Origin: Hoeflea sp. YIM 152468 | GTDB lineage: Bacteria > Pseudomonadota > Alphaproteobacteria > Rhizobiales > Rhizobiaceae | NCBI RefSeq assembly: GCF_029210485.1 | Contig: NZ_JARGET010000008.1 | Span: 1 to 64,000, forward strand | Length of the DNA stretch: 64,000 nt | Direction: 5' to 3' | Shown: positions 33,188 to 41,462 of the stretch, piece after piece | Position numbering within the stretch: position 1 is the first letter of the stretch | Layout of the letters: the number at the start of each line of letters is the position of its first letter | Program-made: the position numbers and the translations under genes | Notes under the pieces: generated by a model | Seen by the model: the letters and a program-made list of their open reading frames with translations, nothing else | Database searches by the model: none | What the model was told of the DNA's origin: nothing

Positions 33188-35053
33188 ATGACTGAGGACA
33201 CGATCCGTCTGACGACGGCGCAAGCCATTATCCGCTATCTCGCCAACCAGTTCATCGAGATCGATGGCAAGGAGATGCGGCTGTGCGGCGGCGGCTTCGG
33301 CATATTCGGCCACGGCAATGTCACCTGTCTGGGTGAGGCGCTGTATGATGCGCGGGCCGAACTGCCGCTCTACCGTGGCCAGAACGAGCAAAGCATGGGC
33401 TTTGCCGCGGCTGCCTACGCCAAGCAATGGCTCCGGCAGCGGTTCATGTTCTGCACCGCATCGGCCGGGCCGGGGACCGCCAATCTGCTGACCTCGGCAG
33501 CTCTTGCCCACGCCAACCGGTTGCCGATGCTGATGCTGTGCGGTGACATCTTCATCACCCGTCTGCCTGATCCGGTGCTGCAGCAGCTTGAGCATTACGG
33601 CGATCCGACGCTCGGTGTGAACGACGCCTTCAAACCGGTGAGCCGGTTCTGGGACCGGATCACCCATCCGGCGCAGATCATCCAGTCGTTGCCGGCAGCC
33701 CTCGCCACCCTGTTCGATCCGGCCGATTGCGGCCCGGCGTTTCTGGGCCTGCCGCAGGATGTGCAGGGCTGGGCCTATGACTACCCGGAGGCGCTGTTTG
33801 CCAGAAAGGTGCACCGGATTCGCCGTCAGACGCCGGACAGGGCCGAAATCGCCGATGCGGCGGCCCTTCTCAGGGACGCGAGGCGGCCGGTGATCATTGC
33901 CGGCGGCGGCGTGCAGTATTCGCGCGCCACGACGGAGCTTGCGGCCTTTGCCGAGGCGCATCAGATCCCGGTGATCGAAACCATTGCCGGGCGGGCCAAT
34001 CTGCTCAACGATCATCCGCTCAATATCGGCCCGGTCGGCGTTACCGGCTCGGACAGCGCCAATGCGATTGCCGAAAAGGCCGACGTGATCCTGGCGGTCG
34101 GAACCCGGATGCAGGATTTCACCACCGGGTCGTGGACCGCGTTCGACAAATCCGCCCGCATCGTCGCGCTCAATGCTGCCCGCCATGATGCCGCCAAGCA
34201 TCTGTCGATGCCGATTGTCGGTGACGCCAAGCTCGGGCTTGAGGCGCTGGGTGCAGCGCTTGACGGCTACTCCGCCCCGGCCGAGTGGACCACGTTCGCG
34301 CAAGTCCAGCGCAAGATCTGGGACGCCTATGTTGCGGGCAACGTCGCCCATGGCAATCGCCCCAATTCCTATGCCCAGGCCATCGGCGTGGTCAACGCGC
34401 TGTGCGACAGCCGCGACCGGGTGGTCACCGCCGCCGGTGGATTGCCGGCGGAAGTCACCGCCAACTGGCGTACCCTGTCGCTCGGCACGGTCGATGTCGA
34501 GTTCGGATTCTCCTGCATGGGCTACGAGATCGCCGGCGGCTGGGGCGCGCGCATCGCCCAATCCGAGCGCGAGCCGGACAAGGATACCATCGTCTTTGTC
34601 GGCGACGGCGCCTATCTGCTGATGAATTCCGACATCTATTCCTCGGTTCTGAGCAACAAGAAGCTGATCATCCTTGTGCTCGACAATGGTGGCTTTGCCG
34701 TCATCAACAAGCTGCAGACCAACACCGGCAATGAAAGTTTCAACAATCTGCTGGCCGATTGCCCGACGATTGACGAGCCCTTCGCCGTGGATTTCGAAGC
34801 CCATGCCGCCTCGATGGGGGCGATTTCTGAGACCGTTTCCAATCCGGCAGAACTGGGCGAAGCCTTCAAGCGCGCCAAGGCGGGAACAAAGACCCACGTG
34901 ATCGTGATGAAGGTCGACGCCTATGAGGGCTGGACCACACAAGGGCACACCTGGTGGGAGGTCGGCACGCCGCATGTCACCGACAACCCCAAGGTCAGGG
35001 CTGCGCACGCGGACCAGGAAGCCACACGCGTCAAGCAGCGCAAGGGGGTTTGA
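33188..35053 (+). CDS. iolD: 3D-(3,5/4)-trihydroxycyclohexane-1,2-dione acylhydrolase IolD
   Basis: ThDP-dependent ring-opening enzyme of inositol catabolism, producing 5-deoxy-glucuronate. 621 residues, the usual IolD length. Start: VRLTTAQAIIRYLANQ-like opening (here IRLTTAQAIIRYLANQF), CGGGFGIFGHGNVTCLGEAL, GQNEQSMGFAAAAYAK with the catalytic Glu, and a C-terminal ThDP motif VGDGAYLLMN...NNGG-like (LVLDNGGFAVIN). An AGAGGGAGG sequence precedes the ATG. It heads a rightward operon: iolD, oxygenase, iolC, iolB, aldolase, iolG. Confidence 0.97.
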   Translation: MTEDTIRLTTAQAIIRYLANQFIEIDGKEMRLCGGGFGIFGHGNVTCLGEALYDARAELPLYRGQNEQSMGFAAAAYAKQWLRQRFMFCTASAGPGTANLLTSAALAHANRLPMLMLCGDIFITRLPDPVLQQLEHYGDPTLGVNDAFKPVSRFWDRITHPAQIIQSLPAALATLFDPADCGPAFLGLPQDVQGWAYDYPEALFARKVHRIRRQTPDRAEIADAAALLRDARRPVIIAGGGVQYSRATTELAAFAEAHQIPVIETIAGRANLLNDHPLNIGPVGVTGSDSANAIAEKADVILAVGTRMQDFTTGSWTAFDKSARIVALNAARHDAAKHLSMPIVGDAKLGLEALGAALDGYSAPAEWTTFAQVQRKIWDAYVAGNVAHGNRPNSYAQAIGVVNALCDSRDRVVTAAGGLPAEVTANWRTLSLGTVDVEFGFSCMGYEIAGGWGARIAQSEREPDKDTIVFVGDGAYLLMNSDIYSSVLSNKKLIILVLDNGGFAVINKLQTNTGNESFNNLLADCPTIDEPFAVDFEAHAASMGAISETVSNPAELGEAFKRAKAGTKTHVIVMKVDAYEGWTTQGHTWWEVGTPHVTDNPKVRAAHADQEATRVKQRKGV

Positions 35054-35054
35054 G

Positions 35055-35894
35055 ATGAAGCGGTTTACAGCTCAAACAGCCGATCCGGACACGATCATCG
35101 AAGAACTGCTGCATGGTGGTGGCGCGGTGACGATCTCGGGGCTGTTTTCGCCCGGCGACATTGCCGAGGCCCGCGCCATCGTCATGGCGCATTCGGAAAA
35201 CGAGAGTGAGAAGGTCACGCATTTTCAGGGGGCAGCGGCGGAAGCGGGCAAGATCAACCTGCAGCGCCGGGTCTGGAACCTGCTGGCCAAGGGCGACGTG
35301 TTCTCACGCATGGCAGCGCACCCGGTGCTGATGGATGTCTTGCGCAGGTTTCTGGGAACCGAATTCATCATGGGCTCGATTGCCGCCAACCGGATCCTGC
35401 CGGGCGGGCCGGGGCAGGAGCCGCATGTGGACTATCCCTATTGGGATTTCCACAAGCCCGAAACCCACCCGGCCGGCTTCAACGGCTCGTTTCCGATGAA
35501 TGCCCAGGTTTCGGTGATTCTCGACCCGTTCACCGCCGAGAGCGGCGCCACCGCCTATGTGCCGGGCAGCCAGAAACAGCTGCGCTATCCGACCGCTGAC
35601 GACAGGTTCTACGAGCGCTGCGAGCGCATGACCGGCGAGCCTGGCGATGTGGCGCTGTTTTACGGGGTGACCTGGCACTGCGCCATGCCGAACAGGGCTG
35701 ATCACGACCGCAGCGCCATCCTGATCCAGTATCTGCCGAAATGGGTCAAGCCGATGGAAGACATGCCGGCCGCCTTGCCGCAAGCCTTCATCGATGCCGC
35801 AAGCCCCGACATGCGGCAGTTGCTGGGACTGAATTATCCCTATCCCGAAGTGCTGGATGCGGCGCGTGCCGGAAATGCCGAGGGCAGGGCATGA
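35055..35894 (+). CDS. Phytanoyl-CoA dioxygenase family (Fe(II)/2-oxoglutarate) oxygenase in the inositol operon
   Basis: A 279-residue PhyH-type non-heme iron oxygenase. The iron ligands are HVDYPYWDF (H-x-D near residue 119) and a distal His in VTWHCAMPNRADHDR near 210, followed by Arg in RSAILIQYL that would bind 2-oxoglutarate. It starts 1 base after the iolD stop and its stop overlaps iolC by 4 bases, so it is an integral operon member. The canonical inositol pathway needs no oxygenase; oxidative O-demethylation of a methylated inositol is one possible role, which is inference. Confidence 0.9.
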   Translation: MKRFTAQTADPDTIIEELLHGGGAVTISGLFSPGDIAEARAIVMAHSENESEKVTHFQGAAAEAGKINLQRRVWNLLAKGDVFSRMAAHPVLMDVLRRFLGTEFIMGSIAANRILPGGPGQEPHVDYPYWDFHKPETHPAGFNGSFPMNAQVSVILDPFTAESGATAYVPGSQKQLRYPTADDRFYERCERMTGEPGDVALFYGVTWHCAMPNRADHDRSAILIQYLPKWVKPMEDMPAALPQAFIDAASPDMRQLLGLNYPYPEVLDAARAGNAEGRA

Positions 35895-36871
35895 GCCTGC
35901 TCGACGGCATCAGGGCGCGCAATTTTCTCGTCATCGGACGTGTCGGCATGGACCTGTCGCCCGATCCCGCCGGCACCCGGACCCGTGACGCCACCTCGAT
36001 GATGGTGGCGATGGGTGGCTCGAGCGCCAATATCGCCGCCGGTCTGGTCAAATTCGGCTGCAAGGCGGCGCTGCTGACCAAGGTGTCCGATGATGCGGTC
36101 GGCTGGTACTGTCTCAATCAGCTCGACCATTACGGCGTCGACCGGACCCATGTCGGGCTGATCACCGGCGAATGCCGCACCTCGCTTGCGGTCTACGAGA
36201 CCCGGATTGAAGAGCATCAGAGCGTCATCTACCGCAACAATGCCGCCGATTTCCAGATGGACATCGCCGATGTCGAGGCGGTCGATTACACGGCTTACGG
36301 CGCGCTGATCACCGCAGGCACGGTGTTTGCCGCCGAACCCTCGCGCTCGGCCACATTCCGGGCGTTTGATCTTGCCCGTGCTGCCGGCATCCCGATCATC
36401 TTCGATGTCGATTACCGGCCCTATTCCTGGCCCTCGGCCGAGGTTGCCGCCGATGTGCTGTCACGCGCCGGCGCCATGGCCGATGTTATCGTCGGCAATG
36501 ACGAGGAATTCGGCTTCATGGCCGGCGGTGTCGACAAGGGTCTCGACAAGGCACGGGACCTGGCAGCCACCAGCGCTTCGATCGTGGTCTACAAACTGGG
36601 GCCCCAGGGTGCTGTCACATTCACCGAGGGCGCGGAGTTGCGCACCGGCATCTATCCGGTCGAGGCGGTCAAACCGACCGGGGCGGGCGACAGTTTCATG
36701 GCCGGCCTGCTGGCAGCCTTGTCCGAAGGCAAGGACATGCGCGAGGCGGTGCTGCGCGGCTCGGCCTGCGCTGCAATCGTCGTGTCGCGGCCCGGTTGCG
36801 CCCCGGCGATGCCCGGCCGCGCGGAACTTGATGCCTTCCTCACATCCCACCCGGGTCCGTCTCAGGTCTGA
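35891..36871 (+). CDS. iolC: 5-dehydro-2-deoxygluconokinase IolC
   Basis: PfkB-family kinase that phosphorylates 2-deoxy-5-keto-gluconate. 326 residues; N-terminal VIGRVGMDLSPDP and MGGSSANIAAGLVKFG substrate-binding segment, GNDEEF, and GAGDSFMAGLLAAL with the catalytic Asp near residue 264. RVGMDL plus IIFDVDYRPYSWPS are characteristic of IolC. ATG 35891 overlaps the oxygenase stop by 4 bases. It is the kinase domain only, without the C-terminal DUF2090 extension that some rhizobial IolC proteins carry. Confidence 0.95.
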   Translation: MSLLDGIRARNFLVIGRVGMDLSPDPAGTRTRDATSMMVAMGGSSANIAAGLVKFGCKAALLTKVSDDAVGWYCLNQLDHYGVDRTHVGLITGECRTSLAVYETRIEEHQSVIYRNNAADFQMDIADVEAVDYTAYGALITAGTVFAAEPSRSATFRAFDLARAAGIPIIFDVDYRPYSWPSAEVAADVLSRAGAMADVIVGNDEEFGFMAGGVDKGLDKARDLAATSASIVVYKLGPQGAVTFTEGAELRTGIYPVEAVKPTGAGDSFMAGLLAALSEGKDMREAVLRGSACAAIVVSRPGCAPAMPGRAELDAFLTSHPGPSQV

Positions 36872-36900
36872 GGCACCGGTATCCTGAAAGGATCACACCC

Positions 36901-37743
36901 ATGCATATCGCGCCCTACAACAACCAGAACAAGCCGATTGTCGATGTCGACGATTCCTGCGTGCCGCTGAATTACTTCAACATCGTCAAACTGAAGAAGG
37001 GCGAGGCCTTCGCCTACCAGGTGCCGGGCTATGAGACCTGCATCGTGCCCGCCACCGGCACCGTTGATGTCGATGTCGAGGGCGTAGCCTACGCCAGGCT
37101 CGGCAATCGCGGCATCGATGTCTGGGACGGCGAACCCGAAGGCGTCTATGTGCCGGTCGGCGCCAAGGTGACGATGGTCTGCGTATCGGACGAAACCGAG
37201 GTTTTCGTTGCCGGCGCCAAGTACGACACGGTGCTGGAGCCGTTCGATGTCCGGGCCGACGGGCTCGATCTGGTGCAATACGGGTCCGACGACACCAAGA
37301 CCCACCGCAAGATCAAACATATTCTGGGCCAGAAACATCACGGCAAGGTGGGCCGGCTGCTGGTCAGCGAGCTGTTCACGGTCGGGCAGGGCGGCTGGTC
37401 CGGCTTTCCCAGCCACAAGCACGACACCGACCGGCTGCCGGACGAGACCCGTCACGACGAGACCTACAATTTCCGCTTCCGGCCCAATTACGGCTCCGGC
37501 GTGCAGATGCTGCAGCGCGAGGACAACAAGCCCGGGGACGCCTATCACATCGTCGACGGTTCGACGATCTGCCTCGACAAGGGCTATCACCCCTGCTGCG
37601 TGCTGCCGGGCTACGAGATGTATTATTTCACCATTCTGGGCGGGCTGAGCCAGCGCTCGCTGGTGCAGTATTTTCAGCCCACCCATGCCTCCCAGATCGA
37701 GACCATTCCGGGCATCAAGGACATGGTGGCGAAGTTCAAATGA
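36901..37743 (+). CDS. iolB: 5-deoxy-glucuronate isomerase IolB
   Basis: A 280-residue cupin that isomerises 5-deoxy-glucuronate to 2-deoxy-5-keto-gluconate. Family segments: GYETCIVPATGTVDVDVEG, DVWDGEPEGVYVPVGAKVTMV and the metal-binding HKHDTDRLPDETRHDETYNFRF, with AYHIVDGSTICLDKGYHPCC later. AAGGA lies upstream of the ATG. Its stop overlaps the aldolase start by 4 bases. Confidence 0.96.
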   Translation: MHIAPYNNQNKPIVDVDDSCVPLNYFNIVKLKKGEAFAYQVPGYETCIVPATGTVDVDVEGVAYARLGNRGIDVWDGEPEGVYVPVGAKVTMVCVSDETEVFVAGAKYDTVLEPFDVRADGLDLVQYGSDDTKTHRKIKHILGQKHHGKVGRLLVSELFTVGQGGWSGFPSHKHDTDRLPDETRHDETYNFRFRPNYGSGVQMLQREDNKPGDAYHIVDGSTICLDKGYHPCCVLPGYEMYYFTILGGLSQRSLVQYFQPTHASQIETIPGIKDMVAKFK

Positions 37744-38582
37744 GTGTCGCAACCCTTGCCGAGGTCCTGCAGCCGGCGCTCAGGCATGGCTATGCGGTGG
37801 CAGGTCTGGTGACACTGGGCTGGGAGGACATGCGCGCCTATGTGGCGGCTGCGGAGGCCGAAGGCGCGCCGGTGATCCTGCAGGCGGGGCCCTCCTGCCG
37901 GGCGCACACGCCGTTGCCGGTGCTGGGCCAGATGTTTCGCTATCTGGCCGAGACGGCCAGCGTGCCCGTCGTTGCCCATCTCGATCACGGCTATACGTTT
38001 GAGGAGTGCAAGCAGGCACTCGACAGCGGCTTCACCTCGCTGATGTTTGACGGCTCGCGCAAGGAACTCTCCCAAAACATCGACGAGACCGCTGCGATTG
38101 CCGAGATGGCGCACGCAGCCGGTATTTCCTGCGAGGGCGAGATCGGCTTTGTCGGCTATTCCGGCGGCGAGAATTCGGCCGGAACCGATCCCGACGAAGC
38201 CGCACGGTTTGCCCGCGAGACCGGTGTCGACGCCATGGCGATCTCGGTGGGCAATGTGCATCTGCAACAGGACAAGCAGGGCGGCCTCGACGAGCCGCGG
38301 ATTCGCGCCATTGAGGCGCTGACAAGCGTGCCGCTGGTCATCCATGGCGGCTCCGGCGTTCCGGTGGCGCAGCGCACGGCCCTTGCCGCCGGTTCCAGCA
38401 TCTGCAAATTCAACATCGGCACCGAACTGAGGATGGCCTTCGGCGCGGCATTGCGCGCGGCGGTCGATCGCGATCCGGAGCGGTTTGACCGGGTAACCAT
38501 CCTCAGGGAAACCCACGATCCGGTGATGGCCGCCGCACGCACCGTCATTCGCGCCCTTGGCGCTTCGCACAGGAAAGACTGA
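37740..38582 (+). CDS. iolJ: Class II fructose-bisphosphate aldolase family protein, IolJ-like
   Basis: Zinc-dependent aldolase of 280 residues that, in this context, would split 2-deoxy-5-keto-gluconate 6-phosphate into dihydroxyacetone phosphate and malonate semialdehyde. Zn ligands in VVAHLDHGYTFEEC near residue 79 and SVGNVH near 172, phosphate-binding VIHGGSGVP near 205. Position between IolB and IolG supports the IolJ assignment; the symbol is by context rather than sequence specificity. Confidence 0.85.
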   Translation: MSVATLAEVLQPALRHGYAVAGLVTLGWEDMRAYVAAAEAEGAPVILQAGPSCRAHTPLPVLGQMFRYLAETASVPVVAHLDHGYTFEECKQALDSGFTSLMFDGSRKELSQNIDETAAIAEMAHAAGISCEGEIGFVGYSGGENSAGTDPDEAARFARETGVDAMAISVGNVHLQQDKQGGLDEPRIRAIEALTSVPLVIHGGSGVPVAQRTALAAGSSICKFNIGTELRMAFGAALRAAVDRDPERFDRVTILRETHDPVMAAARTVIRALGASHRKD

Positions 38583-38586
38583 AGCC

Positions 38587-39576
38587 ATGGTCAATATTGG
38601 AATTCTCGGCTGCGGCCGCATCGGCCAGGTTCATGCCCGCAGCGTGGCGCTTGTCGAGGGCGCCCGGGTGGCGGCGGTGGCCGATGCCTTTGCCGACGCC
38701 GCAAATGCCCTGGCGGTCAAAACCGGCGCCAAGGTGATGACAGCCGAGCAGATGATTGCCAGCCCTGATATCGATGCGGTGATCATCGGCACGCCCACGG
38801 ACACGCATTTCGATCTGATCCAGGCCAGTGCGAAAGCCGGCAAGGCGATTTTCTGCGAAAAGCCGGTTGACATGTCGGCTGCGCGGATCCGCGACTGCAT
38901 CACGACCGTGGACACGGCCGGGGTGCCGTTCCTCACCGGCTTCAACCGGCGCTTCGATGCCGGCTTTGCCGCCATTCGCGCCCGCATCTGTGACGGCGAG
39001 ATTGGTGATGTCGAACTGGTCACAATCCTGTCGCGCGATCCGTCGCCACCGCCGGTCTCCTACATCCAGAGTTCAGGCGGTCTGTTCCGCGACATGATGA
39101 TTCATGATTTTGACATGGCGCGATTCCTGCTCGGCGAAGACATTGTCCGTGTCTATGCCACCGGTTCGGCGCTGGTCGATCCGGCGATCGGCGAGGCCGG
39201 CGATGTCGACACCGCTGTCGCCGTGCTGACCACCGCGTCGGGCAAGATCTGCCAGATCTCGAATTCGCGCCGGGCCAGTTATGGCTATGACCAGCGGGTC
39301 GAGGTGCATGGCGCGCGCGGGCTGCTCAGGGCTGACAATATGCGCAAGGACAATGTCGAATTTGCCGGGGAAACCGGCTTTCGCACGGCGCCGGCACAGC
39401 ACTTCTTCCTCGAGCGCTATGCCGGCGCCTATCTGGCCGAGATGGCGCATTTCGTCGCCTGCCTGCAATCGGGCCAGGCCCCGTCACCCGGCATCCGCGA
39501 CGGGCTGGCCGCGCAACTGATCGCCGACGCGGCGGCGCAGTCGCTGGCAACAGGTGCTGCGGTGGATCTGCTTTAG
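38587..39576 (+). CDS. iolG: Inositol 2-dehydrogenase IolG/IdhA-like
   Basis: A 329-residue Gfo/Idh/MocA dehydrogenase that probably oxidises myo-inositol to 2-keto-myo-inositol with NAD+. Rossmann start VNIGILGCGRIGQVHARSV, CEKPVDMS near residue 91, catalytic region GGLFRDMMIHDFDMARFLLG (Asp-x3-His-like) near 165. Of the three dehydrogenases in the locus this one best fits the IolG/IdhA pattern (FNRRFD, YIQSSGG). The ATG is 4 bases after the aldolase stop. iolA (malonate semialdehyde dehydrogenase) is not in the window. Confidence 0.9.
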   Translation: MVNIGILGCGRIGQVHARSVALVEGARVAAVADAFADAANALAVKTGAKVMTAEQMIASPDIDAVIIGTPTDTHFDLIQASAKAGKAIFCEKPVDMSAARIRDCITTVDTAGVPFLTGFNRRFDAGFAAIRARICDGEIGDVELVTILSRDPSPPPVSYIQSSGGLFRDMMIHDFDMARFLLGEDIVRVYATGSALVDPAIGEAGDVDTAVAVLTTASGKICQISNSRRASYGYDQRVEVHGARGLLRADNMRKDNVEFAGETGFRTAPAQHFFLERYAGAYLAEMAHFVACLQSGQAPSPGIRDGLAAQLIADAAAQSLATGAAVDLL

Positions 39577-39589
39577 CTGCTTTGACAAT

Positions 39590-39626
39590 AAAACGCCCCC
39601 GGCACCGTCTGGCGGGCCGGAGGCGT
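39590..39626 (-). terminator. Terminator between iolG and the membrane coiled-coil gene
   Basis: Near-perfect stem ACGCC-C-CCGGC (39593-39603) and GCCGG-A-GGCGT (39615-39625); on the minus strand it is followed by TTTTATTG. It should end the leftward membrane coiled-coil gene and may also act on the iol operon from the other side. Confidence 0.7.
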
Positions 39627-39675
39627 AAGGCGCTGAAAACACCTTGGATTTCATGGTTCCAGGCCGGGGGCCGGG

Positions 39676-40230
39676 TCAGGCTGCCTTCATCGGCTGCACC
39701 GGCTGGCCGGCGACATTCTTGCCAACAGCCTCAAACGCCCATTTCTTGATCTGCTCCTCGAGTTCCTCGTTGCGCTTGCGCAGCGCTTCGATCTCGCCGT
39801 CAACCTTGTCGCGCTCGAGCTGATGAATGGCGTCAAGCTCGGCCTGCAGCTCGGCATTGCGGGCCTTGAGCGCCTTGATGTCCTGGCCGCTGAGCGCGTC
39901 GAGCTGATTTTGCAGCGCCAGGATCTGCGAGGCGACCTTGGACTGAAATTCGCTGAGTGCGGTGATTTTCGCGGTGTGCGCTTCTGCCTGGGCGCCGGCC
40001 TTCGGCGCGAGGAAGATCGCGGCCAGGGCACACAGCGCCAGCATCGGCACCAGCACAATAGCGAGCCCCTTCAGCGTCTGCATCAGGCCGATGGGACCGA
40101 CACCGAAGCTTGCCGCAAAAAACAATGTTGTGAGGATGACGGTGATGGCGGCAAGCATCTTCGACACCAGACCCATCATGGCGTCTGTGCTGCTTTCAGG
40201 CTTACCCGTGTCTGATTTCTGGCTTGCCAC
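39676..40230 (-). CDS. Small membrane protein with C-terminal coiled coil
   Basis: A 184-residue protein not assigned to a family. Two membrane helices at about residues 25-48 and 55-76, then a long charged helix (about 80-165) with heptad-like pattern (ALQNQLDALSGQDIKALKARN, ELEEQIKKW), predicted coiled coil facing the cytoplasm. GTG start at 40230 is preceded by AAGGAG with 6-base spacing; upstream in-frame codons are unlikely. Function unknown. Confidence 0.8.
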   Translation of the reverse strand: MASQKSDTGKPESSTDAMMGLVSKMLAAITVILTTLFFAASFGVGPIGLMQTLKGLAIVLVPMLALCALAAIFLAPKAGAQAEAHTAKITALSEFQSKVASQILALQNQLDALSGQDIKALKARNAELQAELDAIHQLERDKVDGEIEALRKRNEELEEQIKKWAFEAVGKNVAGQPVQPMKAA

Positions 40231-40571
40231 AATGAACTCCTTACGCGATTTAACAATTGAATTTGATGCTGTCGGCGCCAATTTGGCGACCCCCAGAATA
40301 GGCGGCTGCCGCAATTGCGCTGGTGGGTCCGGTTTTTCGAACATGCCCGGATCGAGTGGGATCAACAGGCGGGCGAGCGCGCATCATGCTTTCCCGAAAG
40401 GGAACCTCGTGCGCGGATCTTAAGCAGCACGGTTTAAGGAATGGTGAAAACGGGGGCGGTCGTGCGCTGGCGGATGTTTTTATGCTTGTCCGCTGCGGCG
40501 CTGGCACCGGATCGCGCGAACACCGGCGAGCGGCGCCGCACGCGCCGGTGGGGCGCAAGGGCAGGGGGCTG
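40231..40571. other. Intergenic region without a recognisable gene
   Basis: 341 bases between the coiled-coil membrane gene and the small quorum-sensing ORF. It contains the hairpin at 40521-40550 and nothing else I can support. Confidence 0.6.
40521..40550 (-). promoter_or_regulatory. Stem-loop downstream of the quorum-sensing operon
   Basis: CACCGGCG (40521-40528) pairs with CGCCGGTG (40543-40550), with further G+C pairing possible in the loop. It lies 22 bases beyond the stop of the small ORF. There is no U-tract, so it may be a transcript 3'-end stabiliser or a factor-dependent termination site. Confidence 0.4.
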
Positions 40572-40802
40572 TCAGCGGTCGAAATTGTCACCCTTGCCGG
40601 AGGCATTGGCAGGCTTGCCGGTGTTTTCGAAACTGGAGCGAACCTCCATGCGCGCCATTCTGATCAGATAGGACATGAATCTGGTGTCTGCGCGCTGGGA
40701 CATCCCATCCAGGCTCTGTGACAGCTCATAAGCACCCGCCAGAAGCGCCTGAATCTTCAGCAGTGTCACGGTCTGATCGGTGTTCAATCGCCTTCCTGTC
40801 AT
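40572..40802 (-). CDS. Small protein co-translated with the acyl-homoserine-lactone synthase
   Basis: A 76-residue all-helical protein, with LNTDQTVTLLKIQALLAGAYELSQSL then RADTRFMSYLIRMARMEVR. It overlaps the luxI stop by 4 bases (ATGA, 40799-40802), so it is translationally coupled. Size, position and helical character match the small proteins that follow luxI genes in rhizobia, such as CinS of Rhizobium leguminosarum, which acts on LuxR-type regulators; sequence identity to CinS was not tested. It is too short for an enzyme. Confidence 0.82.
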   Translation of the reverse strand: MTGRRLNTDQTVTLLKIQALLAGAYELSQSLDGMSQRADTRFMSYLIRMARMEVRSSFENTGKPANASGKGDNFDR

Positions 40803-41461
40803 GAGACAGCCTCCGCAACCGGACGCTTGGCTGGGGTGATGAAGGGCAATTGGGCACCCTGGCGTACCAGCAACGGCCGACTGACCGAGGCGTGAAGACG
40901 GCCCGACTGCAGGGCCTTTTCGGTGACTTCGACATAGGCCACCAGGCACCAGTCGCCCGACAGGACGCGCGGCAATCCTGCCGGGATCACCTTCCAGCCC
41001 AGATCCAGCCAGCGTTTGAGCAGGAATTGCTGCAGCACTCCGCCGGTGTGGCTAATGCCCTCGTCAAGACAGTATTCCATCACCGCGCAGAACATCTGGC
41101 CGAGAATTCCGGTGGCGCCGACGCCGCGGTATTCGGGCAGAACGTAGGTTCGGGTCCAGTCGGCCCAATCCTGGCTGCAGGGCAGTCCGATATTCTCGCA
41201 CATATGTGGGAATTCTTCGGAAACCAGGTTCGGTACGGTCGTGGGCATCAGCCGGGCGGAGGTGACAACCCGGTCCCCGAGCATGCCCAGAATATAGGTG
41301 GCCTGCGGCGTGTCGAACGGATCGAGCTCCAGCCCGTCGTCGCTGATCGGCACCCAGCGGTTGGCCACGGCGTAATATTCATGGCGGCGGCGCAGAAACT
41401 CTTCGAATTCCCGGTGATAAAGATGTTTGTTCCGGGCGTTGACAATGTGCGCTTCGATCAT
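40799..41461 (-). CDS. Acyl-homoserine-lactone synthase (LuxI family)
   Basis: Makes a diffusible N-acyl-homoserine lactone from SAM and an acyl carrier. 220 residues. Conserved LuxI residues: Arg24/25, Trp36, Asp47 and Asp50 (ELDPFDTPQATYI), Arg70 (SARLMP) and Arg104; the usual Glu at position 101 is Asp (DWTR), a conservative change. The ribosome-binding AAGGGG (complement of 41469-41474) is 7 bases before the ATG and lies in an inverted repeat. It is 43 bases after luxR in the same direction and coupled to the small ORF. Confidence 0.93.
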   Translation of the reverse strand: MIEAHIVNARNKHLYHREFEEFLRRRHEYYAVANRWVPISDDGLELDPFDTPQATYILGMLGDRVVTSARLMPTTVPNLVSEEFPHMCENIGLPCSQDWADWTRTYVLPEYRGVGATGILGQMFCAVMEYCLDEGISHTGGVLQQFLLKRWLDLGWKVIPAGLPRVLSGDWCLVAYVEVTEKALQSGRLHASVSRPLLVRQGAQLPFITPAKRPVAEAVS

Positions 41462-41462
41462 C

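Noticed and set aside
31925-35008. A 1027-codon open frame on the minus strand
   Set aside because: Only its last third (31925-33052) is a real dehydrogenase; the upstream part lies opposite iolD and translates into Arg/Gly/Asp-rich sequence with no family resemblance.
40441-40671. A plus-strand frame opposite the small quorum-sensing ORF
   Set aside because: The minus-strand ORF has translational coupling to luxI and a family-like helical pattern; the plus-strand frame has neither.
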